Shown here piece by piece: positions 35,701-44,938 of a DNA stretch of 64,000 nucleotides. Below the pieces are notes generated by a model. The model worked only from the letters and a program-made list of their open reading frames with translations, searched no databases and was not told the DNA's origin. The DNA is taken from contig OZ020486.1 in the NCBI GenBank assembly GCA_963971405.1, positions 33,813,419-33,877,418 on the forward strand, in the 5' to 3' direction. A program made the translations under genes and the position numbers. This stretch comes from Psococerastis gibbosa. Its lineage: Eukaryota; Arthropoda; Insecta; Psocodea; Psocidae. Within the stretch, counting starts at the first letter, position 1. Each line of letters starts with the position of its first letter.

Positions 35701-37085
35701 ATATAATTATTATTATAAAAATAGTTTTGTTCAAAACCAAATTTTGGTTGGGAAAGCAACCTGGTCGGTTTTGTTACTCTATTTAACACGTAAAACATAC
35801 AAACCATACGTTAGTGCCATTTTGAGAAATCATTTTTTTAAACCATATTTTTTTAAGGTTTTTGGAGGGTAAGTCCAGAAGTATGATCTTTGTGAACATA
35901 CATGCCAAGTTTCATCCAAATCCGCAGAATAGTTTGACCACAAATCGACGGACAGACAACATTTCGTAAAAAAAACTATTTTTGGGTTCCTGGTATCTCA
36001 AAACGTATAAATCTACTGAAATCCCGAAATCAGAAACTTCCACCTTAACCAAGCTTTCCTTACACTACTTTTATATATTGGAACAATCACGATTCTGGAT
36101 GTATACATTGCACATCAAGCTGGGTCCACAATGAAGGAATTAAGTACATCGCAATGCCTGTATTGGAATGAAGGTTACACCATGTTTCCCTTTGTTGCTG
36201 AGTGAATAGTATTTTAATTGCTTTGAGTGTCGATCATTACCAACAGTGGCGCTTGAGTTGGGAGAGAATTACATTATAACCTGTCACAAATCTAGTCGAC
36301 TAGAAAACATCGGTATATAAAATTCAATGTACAAAATTGAATAAATGAAATAAAGAATGAATAAATCCTTATTAATCAAAGTAAGAGCTTTGTGGATTCA
36401 ACTCAAACTTTTAACTAAAAAATAACTTTAATAATTCTCATAAAATACTTTTTGTATGCCAAACACGGAGTAATCGAAATAGTGCCATAAAACTCAACCG
36501 AACCCCAATACTTCTATTTAGCCCGTAGACCCCATCTCCCTACTCCCTATGAACAGGCCAACGGGGGTTGTGCTTGCAGCACGTGTCAGAAATCATAAAA
36601 AAATGTACCCCAGACTTCACTATATATGGAGAGGCAATTTTTCTAACAGGAGTTACAATAAATGCGTGAGCATGATCTACAGATAAGCCGAAAAAAATTC
36701 CGTCACATTTCAATTGAAAATATTAAATCAGAAGATAATTTATAAGCCACACTCGAATACTAGAACGGTATTAAACGCATAGGCCTACTCAGTACTCACA
36801 GCAAAACCCCGCTCATTAACAGAATTATAAGATTACGAATTATAAACGGCTAAGTAAATGAACTACCGGTAAATAGGAAACTATATCCTAACAATATTGA
36901 ACGAGCAACCGTGGTAGCAGATATTACATATACATAACTTTTCATAATAAAAGTGAAGACGTAAATTTATGCAGCATTGAGGCAGCTACGATACAACTGT
37001 AACCCACACTCCCATTCAGCGGCCAAGGCTACTTACCACTTGCGTCGCGGATCAAAAAATTCTGGGTATTGACCGGATGAGCCAT
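17713..37085 (-). CDS. Dp: Transcription factor DP (E2F dimerisation partner)
   Basis: DP pairs with E2F to bind cell-cycle promoters. Nine coding exons join with consistent phase: 37085-37037, 33301-33159, 21978-21850, 21073-20967, 20198-20036, 19536-19312, 19116-18971, 18160-17994 and 17843-17713, giving about 419 residues (human TFDP1 is 410). The N-terminus reads [17 protein letters not shown] then [12 protein letters not shown]. The basic [20 protein letters not shown] starts near residue 144. The winged-helix DNA-binding domain and DEF box follow ([20 protein letters not shown], residues 198-217), then [13 protein letters not shown]. The coiled-coil and dimerisation region spans about 250-376 ([25 protein letters not shown]). 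An acidic tail ends [14 protein letters not shown]. Exons 5-9 are near certain. Exons 1-3 are inferred from splice consensus and phase, and exon 4 (donor CAAAG/GTCCGG) is the least sure. A CAG/GTAAGT donor lies 8 nt after the stop. Confidence 0.94.
18320..18490 (+). repeat. tRNA-derived SINE, family A, in DP intron
   Basis: It has the B-box-like TTAGTTCGAGTCTCACA, then the family tail (CCTTCCTAGTTGAGCGTAAA) ending near GATTCAGGAACAAAAC. It lies in antisense to DP within the intron between exons 7 and 8. Confidence 0.65.
19672..19835 (-). repeat. SINE-like family B copy
   Basis: It contains the family core GACACGTCTCCGATCGCATG in the sense that reads tail to head on the plus strand. It lies in the DP intron between exons 5 and 6. 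Confidence 0.75.
22839..22987. mobile_element. Short PIF/Harbinger-like foldback MITE, TSD TAA
   Basis: A 149-bp inverted repeat flanked by TAA on both sides (22836-22838, 22988-22990). Ends are GGCGGTTATTCC and GGAATAACCGCC. The arms carry CACGTGGTAGCAGACATT, with the loop near AAGACAGTCTA. It lies in DP intron 2. Confidence 0.82.
24536..24975 (+). repeat. SINE-like family B copy interrupted by a TIR element
   Basis: Family B sequence runs 24536-24690 and resumes at about 24942-24975 (TTCATTAAATTG, GCGATTAACC). The gap is exactly the inverted-repeat element at 24691-24939. Confidence 0.75.
24691..24939. mobile_element. TIR element inserted in SINE B, TA target
   Basis: This 249-bp insertion has ~28-bp terminal inverted repeats (TGAGTTGCCTATTAGCAAAA and its complement with one mismatch), flanked by TA on each side. 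A TA duplication suggests a Tc1/mariner-type MITE. It has no coding capacity. Confidence 0.75.
25083..25215 (+). repeat. Unclassified interspersed repeat E
   Basis: It shares AATAATGTCCGAA..CATGGGGTCGTT, GCATTGG.CAAGGGACC and a following GGCC.AGG.TCATAA with copies at 39255-39390 and 44125-44265. The class is not known. Confidence 0.6.
25395..25545 (+). repeat. tRNA-like SINE family C fragment
   Basis: A B-box-like GTAGGTTCGAGTTTTGTC is followed by TATATCCTATTCCGG and GAGGTTGCCTCTTCAACC. Related tails are at 32385-32500, 44640-44720 and 48510-48650. Confidence 0.5.
26245..26480 (+). repeat. Unclassified interspersed repeat D, copy 1
   Basis: It shares GTGGACCTCCTGATTATAGT, GAACCACTTGGG and CTGTGCACA.. 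with 27362-27800 and 52996-53345. It lies in DP intron 2. Confidence 0.6.
27362..27800 (+). repeat. Unclassified interspersed repeat D, copy 2, split by a hAT-like MITE
   Basis: It contains CCTAAGGGCAGGCAGACTCC, GTGGACCTCCTTATAGTGG and CCAACGCTGTGCACAC. It is interrupted near its left end by the element at 27376-27553, which duplicated GAGGTACC. Confidence 0.65.
27376..27553. mobile_element. hAT-like MITE, 8-bp TSD GAGGTACC
   Basis: The 178-bp element starts CATGGCCGTGCTCAGG and ends CCTGGGCACGGCCTTG. It is flanked by perfect GAGGTACC copies (27368-27375, 27554-27561). It contains two long C tracts (near 27418 and 27514). The paralogous repeat at 52996 shows the unoccupied site GAGGCACCCTAAGGGCAG. 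Confidence 0.88.
28060..28195 (-). repeat. tRNA-derived SINE, family A
   Basis: It carries AAGCCAACCTAGCGGAGGC and CTCTTACACTCAACTAGG, the reverse complement of the family A tail, and continues into CATGCCTAGAACGTGTAGC. Confidence 0.6.
28690..28985 (-). mobile_element. Probable Penelope-like terminal remnant
   Basis: On the minus strand, CTGAAGATGTCGACCGCAGA is followed by GACGAAACGTTTGG, resembling the conserved terminal motif of Penelope-like elements (CTGA.GATG .. CGAAACG). There is no coding part. Assignment rests on this motif alone. Confidence 0.4.
28989..29130. mobile_element. Short PIF/Harbinger-like foldback MITE, TSD TTA
   Basis: A 142-bp inverted repeat flanked by TTA on both sides. 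Ends are GGCGGGGCTTCCACATACG and CATGTGGAAACCCCGCC, and the arm carries TTGACGTGGTAGCAGACATT. It lies in DP intron 2. Confidence 0.82.
29217..29390 (+). repeat. SINE-like family B copy
   Basis: It runs from CTTCGATGGTAGCATGC through GAGTCTCTACACACCATG and the tail GCGATTAACCTTTAAAAAAA. The A-rich tail fixes its orientation. Confidence 0.75.
29772..30200 (-). mobile_element. Fragment of the hAT-like family at 5816-6729
   Basis: It contains ATTGGCGTAAATAGG twice (near 29775 and 30100), G/C tracts, CCAGGATTTCTGGTG and CTCCGGGGGAGACCCCCGGG, all found in reverse in 5816-6729. No matching right terminus or target duplication was found, so it is incomplete. Confidence 0.7.
31760..31914 (-). repeat. 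tRNA-like sequence, SINE family C head
   Basis: On the minus strand, GGGCTTG at 5' pairs with CAAGCCC at 3', with an A-box-like TGGTCCAGCGG and a B-box-like GGTTCGAATAT between. The T arm lacks the G-C closing pair and position 33 is C, so it is not a sound tRNA gene. It continues into CTATATCCTCTAATTT, the family C tail. Confidence 0.5.
32004..32296. mobile_element. hAT-like MITE, 8-bp TSD TATCTAAC
   Basis: The 293-bp element starts CAGGGACGCCGACTT and ends AACTCGGCGTCCCGG. It is flanked by perfect TATCTAAC copies (31996-32003, 32297-32304). A G tract of about 20 follows the left end and a C tract precedes the right. The CAGGG terminus and 8-bp TSD fit hAT. It lies in DP intron 2. Confidence 0.9.
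32385..32500. repeat. Foldback copy of the family C tail
   Basis: ACTTTGGTTGAAGAGGT and its complement ACCTCTTCAACCAAAGT bracket CTATATCCTCTAATTTCGG. An inverted repeat of about 30 bp per arm. Confidence 0.6.
32618..32935 (+). pseudogene. LINE reverse-transcriptase C-terminal remnant
   Basis: The frame reads [20 protein letters not shown], then after stops and a shift [20 protein letters not shown] and [11 protein letters not shown]. This is the usual W.GH..R .. W....ADP end of LINE polyproteins. It lies in DP intron 2, antisense to DP. Confidence 0.7.
33385..33850. repeat. Two SINE-like family B copies in inverted orientation
   Basis: One copy at about 33385-33530 is on the minus strand and one at 33682-33850 on the plus strand (tail ATAATCTTTTATATAAAAAA). 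They are separated by about 150 bp, so a DP pre-mRNA could fold here. They lie in DP intron 1. Confidence 0.7.
34673..34800 (-). repeat. SINE-like family B copy, shortened
   Basis: It contains GTGTATCCGATTTTCAGTGG, GAGACTCGCATAAGTACAAG and GCTACCGAAGCCGATAAA. It lacks the central GATCGGAGAC portion, of which only GTCGCATGGTG is left. Confidence 0.65.
35368..35565 (-). pseudogene. LINE ORF2 C-terminal Cys/His remnant
   Basis: The minus strand reads [20 protein letters not shown] followed by YACYRTF, the CxxC..H..C motif typical of Jockey/R1-type LINE ends. Only about 60 codons remain. Confidence 0.65.
35645..36075 (-). repeat. GTCTGT-family repeat copy
   Basis: It contains GGGAAAGCAACCTGGTCGG, CGACGGACAGACAAC and AACCAAGCTTTCCTTACAC, the reverse of the copy at 40084-40922. 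It is diverged and lies in DP intron 1. Confidence 0.7.
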
Positions 37086-38077
37086 ATTAAGGTCTTGAGT
37101 CTATTTCACCGTAAACTCCGGTAACGTAAAAATCTTAAAAATACACAATTTTTAAAATTTTACCATGAGCCCACGGCGAAAATGAAATTTATAGTCTCGT
37201 CAAAATGGCGACTGGCTGGCCCTTTCTTTAATCGCGTCTAGCCCCAACAATTTTATGGGAAAAACAATATGTTTTACACCAATTTAAAGCGCGAAACATG
37301 TAGAACGCAATGCAAAAACTTTTTTTTAGATAACTCCAAAACTTAGACCATGCGAGCCTTATTTCAATGCAAGTGTATGTGGTGGCAAAGAAACTTGGCG
37401 GCAGCTGGTAACAAAGCAATGCAAATGCAAAGCAGCTGATTCGCGGGCTCTTGTCACGTGACTACCACAGAGTAAACATATGGCCAAAAAACACGGAACT
37501 GGCGCGCAAAAAGCAAATTAGTTTCCGGTCTAAAATTTTAGTTTTTGATTTGCTACAGTTCGATCTTAATAATATTACTATATTCATCATTATAGGATTA
37601 TCAAAGCAACTAGGTAGCTTACAAATAACTAGTTTTTTTTTTACTGAAGCGGTCAAAATTCCTTCAGTAGTTGGAAATACATTAAAACACCTCAACGTGT
37701 ATAAAACATAAGTTGGAATCAAGTGAACTGAAGGAGACAATGATGATGCTAAAAATAATTTAAATACACACGTTACATTACCATAGGCTATATAACACAA
37801 GTAACACAACTTGTTCATCATTCGTTCGGTGTAAAATTTTATTTGTTAATAAAACTCCAACTTTAAATGGCAATTATGGTAGCAAAAAATAGCGGCAAAA
37901 TGTACCGGAAACAACAACCAGCTGATTTGTTTTCTCAATCTACAAAATGGCGATCGCCGGCCATAATGCAGTGACGCTATTTTTTACTAAAAAAACATTA
38001 TTTTAGTAACACTAAATTTACATTACGTTAGTTATTTTATATTGATGAATGTGCAAGTGGTGTAGTGTTCGGTAAAT
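37086..38077. promoter_or_regulatory. Shared divergent 5' region of DP and Fsn
   Basis: The DP and Fsn start codons face away from each other 992 bp apart. Within it are GTCACGTGAC (37453-37462), GGCGCGCAAAAAGC near 37502, ACCGGAAAC near 37902 with GTTTCCGGT near 37520 in the opposite sense (ETS-like), and two copies of AAAATGGCGA (near 37203 and 37946). No TATA box is obvious. The promoter role is inferred from gene arrangement plus these motifs. Confidence 0.6.
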
Positions 38078-39145
38078 ATGGTGGAGACTAATGTAGCAAC
38101 TCTCCCTGATTATATATTGGAGTTTATTTTTTCTTATCTACAACTACAGGACCTACGAAATTGCTCTCTTGTTTGTAAAAACTGGTATCAATTTTTAAAT
38201 GACGAAAATAACGATGTATGGAGACTACACTGTGTGCGTAAGCTAGCAGAAGAAGCTCTAAAGTCGGATCTCTTGTCCTCTGTACCTACCTATAAGGCAA
38301 AACTGCGCGCCTTTTATCACGGTTGGAATCCACTAGACTGTTCAAGGAATATTTACATTAAACCCAATGGATTTACTTTACATCGTAATCCGGTGGCACA
38401 AAGCACGGACGCAGTGAGGGGGAAAATTGGGTTTCGCCATGGGCGCCATACGTGGGAGGTGATATGGGAAGGACCTTTAGGCACAGTGGCTGTGATTGGT
38501 ATAGCAACTACAGAAGCTCCTTTACAGTGTCCAGGTTACATTGCATTATTAGGCTCTGACGAACACAGTTGGGGCTGGAATCTAGTCGATAACCATTTAC
38601 TGCACAATGGGGATTCCCAGGGCAACTATCCTTTACTAAATAACGCTCCTAAATATCAAATTGGAGAGCGAATACGTGTTATATTGGACTGTGATGATAA
38701 CACATTATCATTTGAAAAAAATTACGAATTTCTTGGTGTAGCATTTAGAGGTGAGCAAACTAACTCCGTTATTATGTTTAAAAATACACCATTGCTCAAA
38801 CTCTGTCATTTATCAAGGACTGCCATTATACCATCCAATTAACCGCTTATTCCTAAGTTACCGAAGCTTCGCCTTGATCGCTTTCAATATTCGAAGTTAT
38901 CTTTTTCAGGGTATTAAATGTAATTAGGCGTTTACTACTTAAAACTAATTGAATAGTATTAGCTGATGATGTTTTGAAATAATTTGAGTTACCATCATGC
39001 AAAATCATCAGTTTTATCACCGTTATAGTGTTATTTAATTTTGATTTTAGGTCTCCCCGACAAAAGACTGTATCCTTCAGTGTCCGCTGTATACGGTAAT
39101 ACGGAGGTGTCAATGGTGTATCTAGGCCCGCCCCTCGATGGATAA
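38078..39145 (+). CDS. Fsn: F-box/SPRY-domain protein 1 (Fsn / FBXO45)
   Basis: Fsn is the substrate receptor of an atypical ubiquitin ligase built with Skp1 and the PHR protein Highwire/MYCBP2. It controls synapse growth by lowering the DLK/Wallenda kinase (family knowledge). Exon 1 is 38078-38750 and exon 2 is 39051-39145, joined at AGAG/GTGAGC and TTTTAG/GTCTC, giving 255 residues, the family's usual length. The F-box is at about residues 5-50 ([32 protein letters not shown]). The SPRY domain runs from about 90 to the end ([35 protein letters not shown]). Exon 2 restores the conserved ending [17 protein letters not shown]. Reading through the 300-bp intron would instead add 30 unrelated residues and stop at 38842. 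An AATAAA at 39243 follows the stop by about 100 nt. Confidence 0.97.
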
Positions 39146-40083
39146 CGAAATCTATTAACTTTCTTGGCTCAAAATTTATCCAGCGGGTAAGAGGAAATAG
39201 GCTAGCCTAAGATAAATATGTCAACTTCAGTCATCACGCCACAATAAAATTCAGATATAGGTTTCGCCAATGGCCCAAAATTCTTACGGAAACATTATAA
39301 ATAATGTCCGAATTCCATGGGGTCGTTAGCATTGGTCAAGGGACCAATGGGCCACTATAAGTAGGCCTAGGTTCATAAAAACGTCCTTCAGGACATAATT
39401 ATTATATTAGGTTTCTGCCAGGCAGATGGTCGGAGAATATTTATTATTTATTTATAGACCCTCAAAACCGGTGTTTGATACACTGTTTTGCTTGGGTTGG
39501 GGTAAAAGGGGTTTCAGGCTAATTTATTGCAATACCAGGATGTCGGTCTTAACGCACTTAGCGGCATTCTGTTGACATAGCTGGGCCTAATGCTGCTTTG
39601 CTATGAAATTACGTATGTATTTAACTAGAGGTTTTGAAATTTCAGGAAGCATTATGACCTATACCGGTTTCCGCTCTTCCCTTGCAATGGAAATAACTGA
39701 AATCCTTGCTCTGTGACACCGTCTGGCAATAGATAAAAGTTATCGGTCTGGTGTTTATAATGAGCGACATTAGCGAGGCTTTTCATTACCGAACTGGCAA
39801 CAGGTAAGGTAAGAATTAAATATGAATTTAATACTTTGCGGGTTGATGGCAGTTTCCAATTATCCGTAACGACTCATGTACAAGAATAATACCAACCAGA
39901 CCTGTATCCGATACATTTACGGCATTTTTCGGTAAAAATGTTATAAAGATATCGAACGTAAAACATTTACACACCAAAATCGGTTGTTTTGTTTCACTTT
40001 TTGTTTTTTATTTAATTTAATAAGCAACTTATTAGATTTCGTCTATTCAAGATCTAGAAGACTATGTACATCATATTTTAAGG
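39146..40083. other. Fsn 3' flank; repeat E copy at 39255-39390
   Basis: It contains the Fsn polyadenylation signal (39243) and a copy of repeat E (AATAATGTCCGAATTCCATG, GGTCAAGGGACCAATGGGCC). No further exon was recognised. Confidence 0.5.
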
Positions 40084-40922
40084 TATTGCTTTCCAATTTA
40101 TACGTAGTATTAGGAAAGCTTTGTGATGGTCGAAATTTTCGATTCCGAGATTTCAACGGATTTACACGTTTTCAGGTCCCAGGAACCCAAAAAAGTGGTT
40201 TTCACGAATTGTCTGTCTGTCTGTCTGTCTGTGCATCGATTTCCGGGCAAACTACTCGGTCGATTTTGATGAAATTCGGCATGTAGGTTCACAAAAATCA
40301 TACCTCGAGACTATTTTTTTTATTTGGGGCTAACTCAATTTGGGGGGGTTTCATTCTCAAAAAACTCCAAAAAAAACGTCAAAAAAAATTATTTCTCAAA
40401 ACTATTTCTTTTAAATTCACATATATTGTAGTTGTTATTAATGTTGATAAAATGCGGGGGGTCGCTTACCCCTTGATAGTTTGCTTCTGGGGGTAAAAAA
40501 ATAAAAATAACTTAATTTTAATGAAAAATGACTAAAAAATAATATTTCTGTGAAACTTTTCCATCGATGATTTCTACCTTCAGGCATGTTTTAGGTGTTA
40601 AGTTGAGTAACGAAACCGGACAGTTGCCTTTCCCAAAAACCTATTTGCTTTTGCGCAAAATTTGTTTTTTTGAAAAAACGATAGAAACTTCACGCTGAAA
40701 TGCATTGCCTGCCCTGCCATTATTACTGTGTTGTAATGTGTTTTAAATATATTGAGGTTACCTCACCTCCAGTGACGTCAGGTGGACACCCCCCCCCCCC
40801 CCGAGATATCCGAAATTTAACCGTAGAAAAATTATTTACCATGAAATTATTCATTTTCTCTCCCTACTAATTGATAACTTGGAAAGCATGTTCGAGTAAA
40901 CTCGGACCGGTTCTTTTAATTG
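40084..40922 (+). repeat. GTCTGT-family repeat, longest copy (~840 bp)
   Basis: It begins near TTTCCAATTTATACGTAGT and contains (GTCTGT)n, CGGGCAAACTACTCGGTCG, GATGAAATTCGGCATGTAGG and CCCCTTGATAGTTTGCTTC. A C tract follows GTGACGTCAGGTGGAC, and it ends near GAAAGCATGTTCGAGTAAAC. Other copies: 10552, 27156, 35645, 58752, 61380, 62866. There is no long reading frame. The superfamily is unknown. Confidence 0.8.
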
Positions 40923-41955
40923 TTGGTACAAGTATTAATTTTGGGGTGTCAATTTTATACGCTCCATATCCTCTCAAATGTAAATTATCGGTGTTGGTAT
41001 TATAAACTGTTTTTTTAAACATGTAATCGCAAATTGTACCTTAATTACAGAAATGATATTTTTGAAACCGAATGTGGTATCTTTGTTACCTTATAAGCTC
41101 AATTCTTTGCCATCAACCCATTTCATTCATTATTTCTATTATGGTAAATGGAAATACAGAATATCTTCACTGCCAATAAAAGAATAATTTGAACTCGTTT
41201 CATTTTTGAAATTCCAGTGGGCCGATTATGGCGATTGGTATTAACTTACTCCTGGGGTTAAAACTGTAAACAAACAAATTTAAATGGCACTTTCCATTGT
41301 AAAATTAACTTGTATACATTTTTAATACCAGGATATTATATTAACCCCTGTATTAATATCGCCATGATCGGGCCACTGCGCTGGTGTCTTGAAATTTTTT
41401 AATTTCCGCGAAACATTCAGAACACTTTAATCCTCACGTAAGATAATTCTTAGTCTTCGATATTCAAAATGCTCATGTAACTGTCCCTACCTAGTACTAT
41501 TGTGTAAATAATAATGGCCAAATATTGCAATTATTTGTCACGATTGTTACTGTAAATGGGTTTTCCTTGTTGGACCGTATATTACATGATTTTTTAGTTT
41601 TGTTTGTGTTAGGGGAAAAAACACATTGACCTTTTAGTGTTTTTAGTTTGTGTTTTTTTAGCCCGCGTGGCAACTTTTGTGTAAAATAAACTATTATTGG
41701 TTGAAATTTTAACTGAAAAAGAAACCTAGATTTCTTAAGTACTGTAAGTACGAATATTACAAAAACTGCGTAAATGTTCAAAATATAGTCGGCATAATTT
41801 TAAACGTTTTCGAAGTGAAATAGGTATTGTTCTCAAACTTTGAAAAATGATATTTCCATGGACCCACAGACGTATTTCATTTCTTCTTCCGCTTTTGGAA
41901 ACGTAATTAAAGTTCCTTTTTTCCTTTTTTTTTTTTTTTTTTAAACTCCATTGAA
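40923..41955. other. AT-rich intergenic DNA, nothing recognised
   Basis: No conserved reading frame or repeat end was identified on either strand. Confidence 0.35.
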
Positions 41956-41959
41956 CCAG

Positions 41960-42125
41960 CTACAACCCTTACCAACCAGTCAGGACTTTTGGAGTGGCGG
42001 TAAGGGCTCTCACGTTCACCCAAGAGGTTGTTGGTTCGAGTGCCACACTTGCTATTTTTTCTGGCTATGCTTCGGAAGGCCCCGGGCCTTCCTAGTTGAG
42101 TGTAAGAGCACAAAAAGTCATGTAT
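41960..42125 (+). repeat. tRNA-derived SINE, family A
   Basis: A clear pol III head (GTTGTTGGTTCGAGTGCCAC) is followed by the family tail (CCTTCCTAGTTGAGTGTAAG). It is the best-preserved B box of the family in the window. Confidence 0.72.
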
Positions 42126-44124
42126 AATAACTTGATTCTAATTACGCCATTTTGTGATTTTTGTATTGCCCAATATGCTTCGAAGTTCTCATCAGCCACC
42201 ATAACTAAAAATGCATGTAATAATTCAGTGCGGTTACAATTCTTCCACCAGGTGAGATTTTATGTTATTTTTTGTTAAATTAGCCACATGTTAGCAGATA
42301 CGGACATTAGTCATTAGTAGCGTTTTTGTTTTTTAATACAGCCAATTGTAGGTCCACCTTTGAGAGCTTTTAAATCAAGACGCGTACATCATCTAATCTT
42401 GCAGCACTCTTCCCATTTTGCTTGTATCAATGCTATCTGCAACAAAAATTGGTTGGCAGTATATGAATCTGCATCCATTATATAAATTGACTAAGTCTTT
42501 GTAGCCCCAGCCAATGTGTTTCTGTCGAGTGAAAAACCGATCACCTACCGCCCGGGCGAAACGAGTTTAAACTGGGCTAGGTGGAAAGTTGCTTAATGAT
42601 GCGAGAGCCTATAATATTGTTATCGTCAGGAACTGAAAATGTTTGTTGACTGTTACAAATTACAATATGATTTATATTTTACTTATGTATGTAAAAAACA
42701 CAAACTTATTGGTTTATGAGAATTTAATGGTAGGCCATCTTTAGTAAGCGTATAAGGTATTGTCCGACATATTCACCTGGTGTTAGCATTTTCACGTTAT
42801 TTTCCATCATCCTTCCATTTGTCTCAATCTAAACTGCAATTTTTGTTACGCCTATGTTTTTAATTGTTTTCAGTGTCTATTAATGTAATTTTGTAGATAA
42901 AATAATGTACTGATGAATGTAAAACATATAACCTATCATAAGGCTAATCACCGTCGCTATTTTGTGCAATGGGAAAGAATGACAGCTGGTTTCTGGAGGA
43001 TGCAACATGAACCCTGGCACAGGCTGAACAGCTAGTAAAAAACAGTTATAACTTCCCTAAGCTCGCTATGGACAGCTTGGCATAGTTTGTCTGTAAGCAT
43101 TTGATGAAAGATTACGTTGATGCCAGGCTATTGGGTTCATGACATTTTGAAATTATGCACAAGTTGTGCAAGTATGTTATTTTCTAAATACTACTAATCC
43201 CACGCTAATCACTGGGAAATTATTGGTGTAGGCGCAAATTAAAATTTAAAACCTAAAATCGTATTATCAAAGTCAAATCTATTGTAGTTTAATTATTATC
43301 CGGGGTCAACATAATATTTCCAATTGAAATACAAAGCAGGCGCTCCTGGCTCCTTTGCCACCGCCCAGTTCCCCCCGGGGAACTGGGCATTGCAATAACA
43401 CATTGCATCAAAAAGTTAAGAAATAATTAATTGTATAAGTATTTTTCTCGGTTATTATTGGAAATTTCGGTGTGGGGAAACAATTTATGACTGACTGACC
43501 ACTGGCTGAGTCGGAGTTAAAGTTTTTAGGAACGGGGAGTCCATAGGCTGTTTCTCGGAATTTTCAAATTTAAGGAAGGGTCATGTTGCTTATCAGTACT
43601 GCGTTATTGAGACGTTGAGTTTTTTGAGATTGCAAGGATACCCAGAGGCGCAGAGTCAAAACTAATACCACAAATGATAGGTATCTCAAAGAGATATATA
43701 ATGATGTGTAATATAACCCATGCCTACAATTAAAAAATCCGAAAAACCACCGCAAAATTTAACCCCGAATTTGTCATGTAAAAAAATTTCACCCCATCGA
43801 AATTCCCAATTAAAACTCAGAAAAATGTCCGTACGAGTAGTCTAACTTACCCTGTATTATTTACATGATTAAATAATAATAGGCTTACTTAATTATTATA
43901 GTACAACTGCGGTCAGTAAAGCAAAAAGATCCCGGTCGGTTGACTGAGGCACAATGTACAATTGTTAAGCGAACAACCGTCATCTTACAAATGATAGACT
44001 ATATAATATGTACATCGCATCGCATAAACTCGCTCCCGTATTTGGTGTTATGTTTATTTGGTTTAAGTTTCAATGTCAATGGTCTGAGTATACCCATTGG
44101 CACTTGTGCTGGCGTGGGTTGATA
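42126..44124. other. Intergenic DNA, one GC-rich hairpin
   Basis: Only the perfect hairpin at 43363-43388 stands out (GCCCAGTTCCCC, loop CC, then the complement). No exon was recognised. Confidence 0.4.
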
Positions 44125-44265
44125 TCTAGGAGTGAACCAGTTTGCCAATGGCTAGAAATTCATTCGGAAACAGTATCAGTAATGTCCAAAAACAGATGGG
44201 GTCTTTGGCAGGACAATGGGGAATGCGCTTGACTACATGTAGGCCTACGGACATAAAAAGAGCAC
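44125..44265 (+). repeat. Unclassified interspersed repeat E
   Basis: It shares CGGAAACAGTATCAGTAATG, GGGGTCTTTGGCA and TAGGCCTACGGACATAAAA with the copies at 25083 and 39255. Confidence 0.55.
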
Positions 44266-44579
44266 TTCAATAATGATAATAAATAATAATAATAACATCG
44301 TATACGTGTATATCGCATTACTATAGAAGTTGCTTTTAGTAATGTTATCGCGATTTTAATTATAAACCAGCCGTTTGCCAAGCCATCACCACCACCTAAC
44401 CCCCTCTATCCCTCTGGCCCCTCTATCGACAGCCTTGTGTGGCTGTGCCTAGGTGTCCGCAAGCCGTCTTCGTTGGTAATTACTTGAGAGCGGTGAATAG
44501 ACAAGTGAGCCGATAATTTGTAGAACTGCTTCGCACATAACTTTTCAAAGGCATTAGTTATGAAAATGGCGGTAGTGAC

Positions 44580-44760
44580 AGGGAGACAGTACCTACTCAG
44601 TAAGGCATTGATCTTGGGTTTAAATCCCGTCAAGTACAGATTTTTTTAGATTTATAATTTCTGTTATAACAAGGAGGTTGTGTCTTCAACCTAATTTAGT
44701 TTAATATTTGTCACTATTATGTACCATTATGTAATGCTACAATATATTTAAACTTTCCCT
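44580..44760 (+). repeat. tRNA-like SINE family C
   Basis: A B-box-like GGGTTTAAATCCCGTCAAG is followed by TTCTGTTATAACAAGGAGG and GTCTTCAACCTAATTTAG. It is head plus tail of family C. Confidence 0.5.
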
Positions 44761-44842
44761 CTTATTTATGTGCCCCCTTTTATCTAGCAATCTTTTGGAC
44801 TATTTTAACAATTGCGTGTATCCATTCTCAATATCTGTTTTA

Positions 44843-44938
44843 GGCGCATATTCCACCTACGTCAATACTAAATGTGGTATTGACGTGGTAGCAGACATTA
44901 CATTTACTATTGACTATTGACGTAGATGGAAAAGCGCC
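44843..44938. mobile_element. Short PIF/Harbinger-like foldback MITE
   Basis: A 96-bp inverted repeat. Ends are GGCGCATATTCCACCTACG and the complement, with TTGACGTGGTAGCAGACATT at the centre. Flanks are TTA and TTT. It is the smallest member of the family here. Confidence 0.75.

Noticed and set aside
36905..36930. CGTGGTAGCAGATATTACAT resembling the MITE core
   Set aside because: Only about 18 matching bases on one strand, no partner arm and no termini.
38751..38842. Alternative C-terminus of Fsn from the uninterrupted frame
   Set aside because: It reads into the intron; the downstream exon restores the conserved SPRY ending exactly.
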